From positions 1-6,305 of the forward strand of contig JAFGFV010000521.1 in the NCBI GenBank assembly GCA_016930895.1: 6,305 nt of DNA. The letters are read 5' to 3'. The notes under the pieces were generated by a model. It saw only the letters and a list, made by a program, of their open reading frames with translations. It ran no database searches and had not been told where the DNA came from. The first letter of the stretch is position 1, and every line of letters begins with the position of its first letter. Below, piece by piece: positions 1-5,438 of the stretch. The translations under genes were made by a program, and so were the position numbers. The stretch is from Spirochaetales bacterium (GTDB taxonomy: Bacteria; Spirochaetota; Spirochaetia; SZUA-6; DRHE01).

Positions 1-322
1 CGGCCACGGCCTTGACGCCCTCCTTGATCATCGAGTAGGCCAGCACCGTGGCGGTGGTGGTTCCGTCGCCCGCCACGTCGTTGGTCTGCTTGGCCACCTC
101 CTTGAGAAGCGAGGCGCCCATGTTCTCGAAGGGCTCCTTGAGCTCGATCTCCTTGGCGATGGTCACCCCGTCGTTGGTAACCGTCGGCGCCCCCCAATTC
201 TTGCCCAGCACCACGTTGCGCCCCTTGGGCCCCAGGGTGATGCGCACGGCCTCCGCCACCTGTCCCGCTCCCTGGAGCAGGGCCTGACGGGCCATCTCGT
301 CGAACAGCAGCTGCTTCGCCAT
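1..322 (-). CDS. groL: Chaperonin GroEL, N-terminal 107 residues (partial)
   Basis: This is the large subunit of the group I chaperonin, a cytosolic double-ring ATPase that refolds proteins together with GroES. Only the first 107 codons are in the window; the rest lies past the left edge. The protein starts MAKQLLFDE. It carries the equatorial-domain ATP-site landmarks: TLGPKGRNV at about 29-37, [11 protein letters not shown] at about 49-59, and [15 protein letters not shown] at about 81-95, which includes the nucleotide/magnesium aspartate of GDGTT. The ATG at 322-320 is fixed by an AGGAGG (complement of 329-334) six bases upstream and by alignment to the family's normal start. No groES lies upstream: the neighbour on that side is a divergent lacI-type gene 255 bp away. 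The sequence looks intact and functional as far as it goes. The family call is certain; whether it is the only groL copy cannot be seen. Confidence 0.97.
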   Translation of the reverse strand, partial: MAKQLLFDEMARQALLQGAGQVAEAVRITLGPKGRNVVLGKNWGAPTVTNDGVTIAKEIELKEPFENMGASLLKEVAKQTNDVAGDGTTTATVLAYSMIKEGVKAVA

Positions 323-357
323 CCGAATCCTCCTACCGGTTGTCGTTTCGCTAGACT

Positions 358-386
358 TCTATAGAGTTGCTGTCGCTGCCTCAGTA
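358..386 (-). promoter_or_regulatory. Candidate groL promoter (weak)
   Basis: Read on the minus strand, a TATAGA hexamer (363-358) sits 17 bp downstream of TACTGA (386-381). This would give a start near 351 and a leader of roughly 30 bases ending in the AGGAGG site of groL. The -10 is reasonable (4 of 6 to TATAAT), but the -35 is poor. No CIRCE repeat (TTAGCACTC with its inverted partner) is visible in 323-577, so HrcA control is not supported by this sequence. The call rests on position and the -10 only. Confidence 0.25.
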
Positions 387-524
387 GTCTGCCGACTTAC
401 GCCTGGATGGGCTGCGGACTAAGGAAAAGGTACTCACGCCGCACCGGTAGCGGCAATCGGATTGTTGCGGAACCCCCCTTATCCGGCTGTCTCTGGAGCC
501 GGCGTCGGGCGCTGCTCTGCGGGA

Positions 525-554
525 TTGACAGCAGCAGATCCGCTACGTTATAGT
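525..554 (+). promoter_or_regulatory. Sigma70-type promoter for the lacI-led operon
   Basis: A perfect -35 TTGACA (525-530) is followed after 18 bp by TATAGT (549-554, 5 of 6 to consensus). Predicted transcription start is about 560-562. This is the strongest promoter match I see in the window. It lies directly upstream of the regulator and is the only clear promoter before the closely spaced first three genes. The -10 shares two bases with the inverted repeat at 553-576, so a bound repressor would block polymerase access or start-site opening. Confidence 0.7.
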
Positions 555-576
555 AAACGTTGTCGGGAACGTTTAC
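553..576. promoter_or_regulatory. LacI-family operator (perfect 9-bp inverted repeat, 6-bp spacer)
   Basis: GTAAACGTT (553-561) and AACGTTTAC (568-576) are exact inverted complements separated by GTCGGG. LacI-family operators are typically palindromes with a central CG, such as the GTAAAC/GTTTAC type. Here each arm contains its own AACGTT centre, so the site can be read either as one wide dyad or as two adjacent 12-bp operators: GTAAACGTTGTC (553-564) and GGGAACGTTTAC (565-576). In each of these one half is perfect and the other degenerate. It overlaps the -10 and predicted start of the regulator's promoter, the classical position for autorepression. No second copy was found by eye elsewhere in the window. 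Confidence 0.75.
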
Positions 577-577
577 C

Positions 578-1603
578 GTGGGCAGACACATAGGGCTCAA
601 GGATATCGCGCAGTTGACTGGTTTCTCGGTCAAGACCGTTTCCAGAGCCCTCAACGACCATCCAGATGTCAACGAGCAGACGCGCAAGCAAATACTGGAA
701 GCCGCGGAAAAAAACTCCTACTACCCCAATCAGTTGGCCAAGAGTCTGCGTACCCGCCAGGCGTTCACCATCGGCTACGTGGTTCCCGATATCACCAACG
801 AGTTCTACGGCAAGGTCGGTATCGCCATCGAGGGCGAGCTCAAGAAACACCACTACGGCCTGCTCGTAAGTTTCACTCAGGAGCTCGAGGAAAACGAAAT
901 CGACTCGCTTAAGCTGCTGCTGTCCAAACGCGTGGATGGCATCATCCTCGCGACCGTCGGCACCACGGGGGAGCTCATCCGCCAGCTTATCGAGGACTAC
1001 CATCTACCGATCGTGACCATCGACAACCGTGCCTCCGGCGTCCGGACCAACGCGGTCCTCCATGACAACCGCCGAGGCGCCTACCTGCTCACTCGCCACC
1101 TGATCGAGCACGGGCGCAGAGTGATCGGCTGCGTGACTGGTCCCCTGAGCGAGACTTCCGGTTGCGAGCGCCTCGAGGGCTACGAACAGGCCCTGAGCGA
1201 GGCCGGGATCCGGGTCGACAAAGCTCTGATCCGGAGCGCCGACTGGAGGGTCGGCGGCGGCTACCAGGCCACCCTCGAGCTGATGAGCAGTGCGGAGTCC
1301 CGTCCTACCGGGCTGTTCGTGGGAAACTCGATCATGGCTCTGGGGGTCTACAAGGCGTTGAAGGAACTCGCCCTGGAGATCCCGGAGGACGTGGCGGTAG
1401 TGGCGTTCGATTCCATGCGGTTCACCGACACGATCGAGCCCCCCCTCACGACTCTCGAGAGCGTGGAAGACAAGATAGGAGAGACAGCGGCGCGGATCCT
1501 GCTGGACAAGATCACGGGCAAAGGCCCCGAGAATGCGGAAGAACACCTGATCGCGTCGCGGCTATGTATTCGCCGCTCCTGTGGGTGCCGCGGCGACGGT
1601 TGA
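578..1603 (+). CDS. LacI/GalR-family transcriptional regulator
   Basis: This is a DNA-binding repressor of about 341 residues, the family's usual length. An N-terminal helix-turn-helix spans about 8-27 (KDIAQLTGFSVKTVSRALND), followed by the hinge segment YYPNQLAKSLRTR (about 48-60). Its leucine normally wedges into the operator's central CG step. The rest is a periplasmic-binding-protein-like effector domain with family landmarks: IGYVVPDITNEFY (about 65-77), IDNRASG (about 148-154), and VAFDSM plus PPLTTL (about 275-293). It ends in a cysteine-rich RLCIRRSCGC tail. I chose GTG 578 because it gives a normal short lead into the HTH and has GGGA nine bases upstream. An in-frame TTG at 560 would coincide with the predicted transcription start and has no Shine-Dalgarno. 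It heads the operon (20 bp to the next gene) and probably represses it, including itself. The effector is likely a sugar but cannot be read from the sequence. Confidence 0.93.
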   Translation: MGRHIGLKDIAQLTGFSVKTVSRALNDHPDVNEQTRKQILEAAEKNSYYPNQLAKSLRTRQAFTIGYVVPDITNEFYGKVGIAIEGELKKHHYGLLVSFTQELEENEIDSLKLLLSKRVDGIILATVGTTGELIRQLIEDYHLPIVTIDNRASGVRTNAVLHDNRRGAYLLTRHLIEHGRRVIGCVTGPLSETSGCERLEGYEQALSEAGIRVDKALIRSADWRVGGGYQATLELMSSAESRPTGLFVGNSIMALGVYKALKELALEIPEDVAVVAFDSMRFTDTIEPPLTTLESVEDKIGETAARILLDKITGKGPENAEEHLIASRLCIRRSCGCRGDG

Positions 1604-1623
1604 CCCCTTGAGGAGGAACGGAC

Positions 1624-2787
1624 ATGGTTCATGAGCTACCTGACGGCGAGTTCGCTTCGCGCATCGAGAGAGTCCAGAGACAGCTTCGCGAAAACGGCTT
1701 CGATGCCTACCTCGTCCACTGCAATGAGGCCGACCAGGCAAACGTCCGCTACCTGAGCGATCACTGGCCTATCTTTGAGACCGCGGGCGTGCTGGTTCCC
1801 GCGGAGGGTGAGGCGATCCTGCTCATCGGGCCGGAAGCGGAGCCCTTTGCCGCAGACCGCAGTCGAATCCGCAAGATCCGGCGGATGATCGAGTATCGCG
1901 AGTCCGCCGAGCCGGACTACCCCGACATCCCGGTCTCCACGTTCGAGGAGGTGTTTCGCGAGGCCTCGGGGGGCAAGGGCATCCGCACCCTCGCACTGGG
2001 GGACTACTCCATCCTGCCGATGCCGGTCTACGACGGCGTCGTGAGAGCGCTGGGCAGGGAGGGCAAGCTGGTCAGGGCGGAGTGGATCGTCTCGAACATG
2101 CGGAGCGTCAAGTCCGAGCTCGAGATCCAGATGATCCGCGAAGCCCACCGGATCAGCGAGCTCGCCCTCGAGGAAACCCTCAATCGCATCAAGCCGGGCA
2201 TGACGGAAAAGCAGGCCCTCGGCATCGTCTACGAGGCACTATATCGTCACGGTGCGGAATGCGAGGGGTTTCCCAACTACGTCTTCGGAGGAAGGAAGAC
2301 CCGCAATGCCATCGCCCGGGCCACCTACGACCCCTTGCAGAAGGGGGAGATCATCCAGCTGTGCATCGGAGCGCGCTACGGGGGCTACTCCTCGTCGGTC
2401 GGTCGGCCAGTGATTTTCGGCAAGATGCCGGCAGAGATGAAGAAGCACGTGCAATTCGGACTGGACGTGCACCGGAAGACCTTCGAGTGGATCCGGGAAG
2501 GAGTCGTGGCCAAAGAGGTGGCGGTCAAGTACATGGATTATTTCCGCGATCACGGCTACGGGCAGTACTACCTGTACGGCCCGTGCCACGGCACGGGGAT
2601 CATCGAGGTGGAGAAACCCTGGATGGAGACCACCTCGGACTATCCGTTGCAGGAGAACATGACATTCATGGCGGACACCTTCTTCACCACCGAGGACTAC
2701 GGCTTTCGCTGGGAGGACGGATTGCGGGTCACGAAGGAAGGCTGTGAGCGCTTCTCCAGCGCCCGCAGCGAGATCATCGAGCTTTAG
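1624..2787 (+). CDS. M24 (Xaa-Pro peptidase/creatinase-fold) protein with degenerate metal site
   Basis: This 387-residue protein has an N-terminal creatinase/prolidase-like domain (about 10-150) and a C-terminal pita-bread domain (about 165-385). Linker and fold landmarks are clear: RSVKSELEIQMIREAHRI (about 160-177), IKPGMTEKQA (about 189-198), QKGEII (about 239-244), CHGTG (321-325) and RWEDGL (362-367). True M24 peptidases bind two metals through Asp, Asp, His, Glu, Glu. Here the first Asp position is C247 (in QLCIGARYGGY), the second is S258, the His is kept as H322, the first Glu is D351 and the last Glu is kept as E364. The histidine before the QKGE segment is also absent (aligned to I230). 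Creatinase, a metal-free amidinohydrolase of this fold, likewise lacks the Asp pair but keeps that histidine. The start is set by AGGAGG at 1611-1616, seven bases before the ATG. It may be a non-peptidase hydrolase or lyase, or a binding pseudoenzyme. Fold is sure; activity is unknown. Confidence 0.9.
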   Translation: MVHELPDGEFASRIERVQRQLRENGFDAYLVHCNEADQANVRYLSDHWPIFETAGVLVPAEGEAILLIGPEAEPFAADRSRIRKIRRMIEYRESAEPDYPDIPVSTFEEVFREASGGKGIRTLALGDYSILPMPVYDGVVRALGREGKLVRAEWIVSNMRSVKSELEIQMIREAHRISELALEETLNRIKPGMTEKQALGIVYEALYRHGAECEGFPNYVFGGRKTRNAIARATYDPLQKGEIIQLCIGARYGGYSSSVGRPVIFGKMPAEMKKHVQFGLDVHRKTFEWIREGVVAKEVAVKYMDYFRDHGYGQYYLYGPCHGTGIIEVEKPWMETTSDYPLQENMTFMADTFFTTEDYGFRWEDGLRVTKEGCERFSSARSEIIEL

Positions 2788-2793
2788 TCACAC

Positions 2794-2807
2794 GGGAGGT
2801 GCAGGTG
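2794..2807 (+). promoter_or_regulatory. Shine-Dalgarno deciding the DUF4432 gene start
   Basis: GGGAGG (2794-2799) lies five bases before GTG 2805. It overlaps the alternative GTG at 2799, which would therefore have no site of its own. A further in-frame ATG at 2814 has a weaker AGGTGG (2803-2808) five bases upstream and remains possible. Confidence 0.5.
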
Positions 2808-3908
2808 GCGCCAATGGGCGGCACGAGTGACGTTCGAGTCCATCTCCACTCGAGGCACTTCGGCGAGAAGGAGCGGCTCCTCGTCGAATCCGGCGAGCTC
2901 GCCGTGACAGGCTTTCGTTACGACAGCGGGGTCGCTGCCCTGCGACTGCGCAACGCTCGCGGCGAGGTCGTGCTGCTCCCCTATCAGGGACAGCAGATCT
3001 GGGATGCGCGTTTCGACGAGCGGATCCTGACCATGAGGTCCCAGTTCCAAGACCCGACACCGACTCAAGAGTACCTGCGCAACTACGGCGGCTTCTTGCT
3101 GCATTGCGGGGCCTCGGCCATGGGAAACCCGGGTTCGGAGGACCGCCATCCGCTGCACGGCGAGCTCCCCAACGCCCCCTACGGCAGCGCGACGCTCATC
3201 GTCGGCTCCGACGCTCTTGGCACGTACGCGGGTCTGACGGGTGTCTACCGCCACACCGTCGCCTTCGGCTGCAGCTACCAGGCCGAGCCGCTGGTCAGGC
3301 TCCGCGCGGGCTCGGCGGTGCTGCATGGCTCGATCACCTTCACCAATCTCCAGCGTACGGACATGGAACTTATGTACCTGGCTCATATCAACTTCCGGCC
3401 CGTGGACCGCGGGAGACTCCTGTACACGGCACCGTGCGATCCCGAGAGTGTGGTCGTGCGTACCCGACTGCCTGCGGGACTGCGGGCCCCAGAGGCATAC
3501 CCGTCCTTCCTCGAGAGCTTGAAGCGCAATCCCGCCATCCACAACACGCTCGATCCCACCCACGTGTACGACCCGGAGGTCGTCATGTCCCTGCGCTACC
3601 GGGGCGACTCCGAGGGCTGGGCGCACAGCCTCCTGATCCACCCGGACGGGTACGCCTTCTACGTGGGCCATCGCCCCTCCGAGCTGGATCATGCGATGCG
3701 GTGGATATCCCGTACGCCCGACAACGATGCGATCGGTATCGCGCTGCCGGCCACCGCGGAGGCCGACGGATACACGGCCGAGAAGGCCAAGGGTAACCTC
3801 AAGGTCCTGCCGGGAGGCGCCACGGTGAGCTTCTCATTCCAGACGGGGCTGCTGACACCGGAGCAAGCTCAGGAGTACGCCCAGCGAATCGAGGCGATAA
3901 TGCACTGA
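2805..3908 (+). CDS. DUF4432 family aldose 1-epimerase-like protein
   Basis: This protein of about 367 residues resembles the DUF4432 branch of the galactose-mutarotase-like beta-sandwich superfamily, whose members bind or interconvert sugars. Visible landmarks are VVLLPYQGQQIWDARFD (about 55-71), the glycine-rich GGFLLHCGASAMGNPG (about 95-110), the family's HPLHGELPN histidine motif (about 115-123), and later YLAHINF and PEVVMSLRYRG segments. There is no signal peptide, so it should act in the cytoplasm on imported ligand. It lies 17 bp after the M24-like gene and is almost certainly co-transcribed with it. GTG 2805 is my preferred start; GTG 2799 and ATG 2814 are alternatives, with no effect on the domain. 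Adjacent DUF4432 and sugar ABC-transporter genes suggest a mutarotase or epimerase for the transported sugar. This role is inferred from fold and context, and the substrate is unknown. Confidence 0.88.
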   Translation: MAPMGGTSDVRVHLHSRHFGEKERLLVESGELAVTGFRYDSGVAALRLRNARGEVVLLPYQGQQIWDARFDERILTMRSQFQDPTPTQEYLRNYGGFLLHCGASAMGNPGSEDRHPLHGELPNAPYGSATLIVGSDALGTYAGLTGVYRHTVAFGCSYQAEPLVRLRAGSAVLHGSITFTNLQRTDMELMYLAHINFRPVDRGRLLYTAPCDPESVVVRTRLPAGLRAPEAYPSFLESLKRNPAIHNTLDPTHVYDPEVVMSLRYRGDSEGWAHSLLIHPDGYAFYVGHRPSELDHAMRWISRTPDNDAIGIALPATAEADGYTAEKAKGNLKVLPGGATVSFSFQTGLLTPEQAQEYAQRIEAIMH

Positions 3909-3922
3909 ACGGCGATCGGCTC

Positions 3923-3949
3923 CACCGGCCGCACTCGGAGGGCCCGGTG
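3923..3949 (+). other. Intergenic hairpin before the binding-protein gene
   Basis: CACCGG (3923-3928) pairs with CCGGTG (3944-3949). The stem can be extended by CC (3929-3930) with GG (3941-3942) around one bulged C, leaving a ten-base loop. No T-run follows, so an intrinsic terminator is not supported. It could cap the 3' end of the upstream mRNA segment or attenuate read-through into the transporter genes. In GC-rich DNA a stem of this size can occur by chance. Confidence 0.35.
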
Positions 3950-3963
3950 CGCCCGGGGAGTAT

Positions 3964-3972
3964 TGTTATAGA
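3964..3972 (+). promoter_or_regulatory. Possible extended -10 promoter for the transporter genes
   Basis: TG, one base, then TATAGA (3964-3972) matches the extended -10 pattern and sits in a short AT-rich patch inside otherwise GC-rich DNA. It would start transcription near 3979, leaving a leader of about 22 bases that contains the GGAGGAGGG ribosome site. There is no matching -35 (CCGGTG at the 17-bp position). The TATAG core resembles the -10 of the operon promoter. It could boost binding-protein expression independently of the upstream genes. Treat as a weak candidate. Confidence 0.3.
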
Positions 3973-4000
3973 GACCTATCAAGAAAACGGAGGAGGGAAG

Positions 4001-5347
4001 ATGAGAAACCGAACGAGACTGCTGGTGTTCGCAGCCACCGTCACGGTGGCGCTCGCCGTCCTGGCCCTGCCGGTGCTGGCCACCGGCACGCAGGAGGAGG
4101 GACCCCCGGTGCTGCGGACGGTCGTGTTCAAGGGCTTCGCCCGGACCGCGGCGCTCGAGCTCCAGATCCCGGAGTACGAGAGGCTGACCGGAGTGAAGGT
4201 CGAGTTCGAAGAGGTGCCTTTCGCCCAGCTCCACGAGAAAATGATGCTGGACTTCGCCAGCCAGGCGGGAACCTACGACTTCGTGATCTCGCTGACCGAC
4301 TGGGTCACCGAGCTGGTCCGGGGTGAGTATCTCGTTCCCCTCGATGACTACATCAAGGAGGACCCGCCCGAGGACTGGCCAAACGCTTTCCCCAAGGGCC
4401 TGCTGTCGATCCAGACGGTCAACGGGAAGCTCTACGGCCTGCCCTGTCACGACGGCCCCATCATGCTGTACTACCGCAAGGACCTCTTCGAGGATCCCCA
4501 GGAAAGGAGCGCCTTCAAGGCGAAGTACGGATACGATCTGCAGCCCCCCGAGACCTGGGACCACTTCCTGGACATGACCCGCTTCTTCAACCGGCCCGAA
4601 GAGAACCTGTGGGGAACCTGCATCGCGGCCAAGCAGGGCGGCCAGCAACTGGCCTACGATTTCTTCCTGATGCTCTGGTCCTTTGGCGGGGAGATCTTCG
4701 ACGCCAACCACAAGCCGACCTTCAATTCCGACGCTGGCGTCAACGGCCTGCAGTACTACATCGACCTGCGCAACAAGTGGGAGGTTACACCCAAGGCCTC
4801 GACAACCTACGACGAGACGGAGAACGGCCCAGTCTACCTGAACGGCAACGCCGCCCTCATGTGGCACTGGAGCCACATCGCCTCCTGGGCGGAGCTGCCG
4901 GACCGCTCGAAGATCATAGGGAAGAACGGGTATACCTTGTTTCCCGTGGCCCGCAAGGGCCTGCCGCACACGACCCTCAGCATCTACTGGTTCTTCGGGA
5001 TCTCCAGTGCGAGCAAGAACAAGGATGCGACCTACGACCTGATCAACTGGCTGACCAACAAGGAGAACGACAAGCTGGACGCCTTCAACGGAACGGTGGC
5101 CTGCAGACTGTCGACCTATCGTGATCCGGAGGTGCTGGCCAAGTTCCCCTTCTACGAAAACATAGAGAAGCTGTTGAGCGGGGAAACCAGAACCACTCCG
5201 CAGATCCCGGAATACGCCCAGGTCGACGACATCATCGGGGTGGCCTGCTCCAAGGCCATCGCGGGGGAGATGTCGGCCAAGGCGGCGCTGGACGATGCGG
5301 CCGCCAAGGTCGAAGATGTGATGCGCAAGGCCGGCTACTACAAGTAG
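4001..5347 (+). CDS. Extracellular solute-binding protein, family 1 (MalE/UgpB type)
   Basis: This 448-residue protein is the ligand receptor of a CUT1-type carbohydrate ABC importer. A Sec signal peptide is clear: basic MRNRTR, a hydrophobic core at about 7-25, and a likely signal peptidase I site after PVLA (residue 27), before TGTQEEG. No lipobox cysteine is present, so it is probably free in the periplasm rather than a lipoprotein. The mature part has the family pattern: IPEYERLTGVKVEFEEVPF (about 56-74), YDFVISLTDW (about 92-101), VNGKLYGLPCHDGPIMLYYRKDLF (about 140-163), the FGGEIFD segment (about 228-234), NGNAALMWHW (about 281-290) and NWLTNKEN (about 349-356). Aromatics W289-H290-W291-type residues and Y329/W330 could stack on sugar. 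Four cysteines occur after the signal (149, 207, 368, 416). The ATG is fixed by GGAGGAGGG at 3989-3997; an in-frame GTG at 3947 would destroy the signal peptide. Substrate class is inferred, not shown. Confidence 0.93.
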   Translation: MRNRTRLLVFAATVTVALAVLALPVLATGTQEEGPPVLRTVVFKGFARTAALELQIPEYERLTGVKVEFEEVPFAQLHEKMMLDFASQAGTYDFVISLTDWVTELVRGEYLVPLDDYIKEDPPEDWPNAFPKGLLSIQTVNGKLYGLPCHDGPIMLYYRKDLFEDPQERSAFKAKYGYDLQPPETWDHFLDMTRFFNRPEENLWGTCIAAKQGGQQLAYDFFLMLWSFGGEIFDANHKPTFNSDAGVNGLQYYIDLRNKWEVTPKASTTYDETENGPVYLNGNAALMWHWSHIASWAELPDRSKIIGKNGYTLFPVARKGLPHTTLSIYWFFGISSASKNKDATYDLINWLTNKENDKLDAFNGTVACRLSTYRDPEVLAKFPFYENIEKLLSGETRTTPQIPEYAQVDDIIGVACSKAIAGEMSAKAALDDAAAKVEDVMRKAGYYK

Positions 5348-5360
5348 GAGAACTCGAATC

Positions 5361-5416
5361 GGCTCCCCGCCTGCGGCCCGATGGGATCGTATCCTGCGGG
5401 TTCGCAGGCGGGAGCC
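5361..5416 (+). other. Strong intercistronic hairpin between binding protein and permease
   Basis: GGCTCC (5361-5366) pairs with GGAGCC (5411-5416), and CGCCTGCG (5368-5375) pairs with CGCAGGCG (5403-5410). That makes a 14-bp stem with one bulged C at 5367. The apical region can fold further: CCCG (5377-5380) with CGGG (5397-5400), and GGAT (5384-5387) with ATCC (5391-5394). It starts 14 bases after the binding-protein stop and ends before the permease Shine-Dalgarno (GGAG, 5429-5432). No T-run follows, so it looks like an mRNA-stabilising or partial-termination element rather than a full terminator. Such structures after the binding-protein gene are known to raise binding-protein mRNA over permease mRNA, as in malE-malF. 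Confidence 0.75.
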
Positions 5417-5438
5417 TCCCATTTCTGCGGAGTTGCCC

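Noticed and set aside
438..454. Small inverted repeat GCCGC/GCGGC in the divergent intergenic region
   Set aside because: A five-base stem in GC-rich DNA is expected by chance, and it has no informative position relative to either promoter.
1624..2787. Annotation as an active Xaa-Pro aminopeptidase
   Set aside because: The fold matches, but three of the five metal-ligand positions and the preceding histidine are changed, so the activity is not supported.
2784..3692. A 302-codon minus-strand open frame over the DUF4432 gene
   Set aside because: It is an antisense shadow with no recognised motifs; the plus-strand protein carries the DUF4432 histidine motif.
3923..3949. Rho-independent terminator after the DUF4432 gene
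   Set aside because: The stem is short and bulged, and no T-run follows.
3947..4000. An upstream in-frame GTG extending the binding protein by 18 residues
   Set aside because: It would bury the signal peptide behind a non-basic leader and translate through the ribosome site at 3989-3997. ATG 4001 fits both the ribosome site and the Sec signal.
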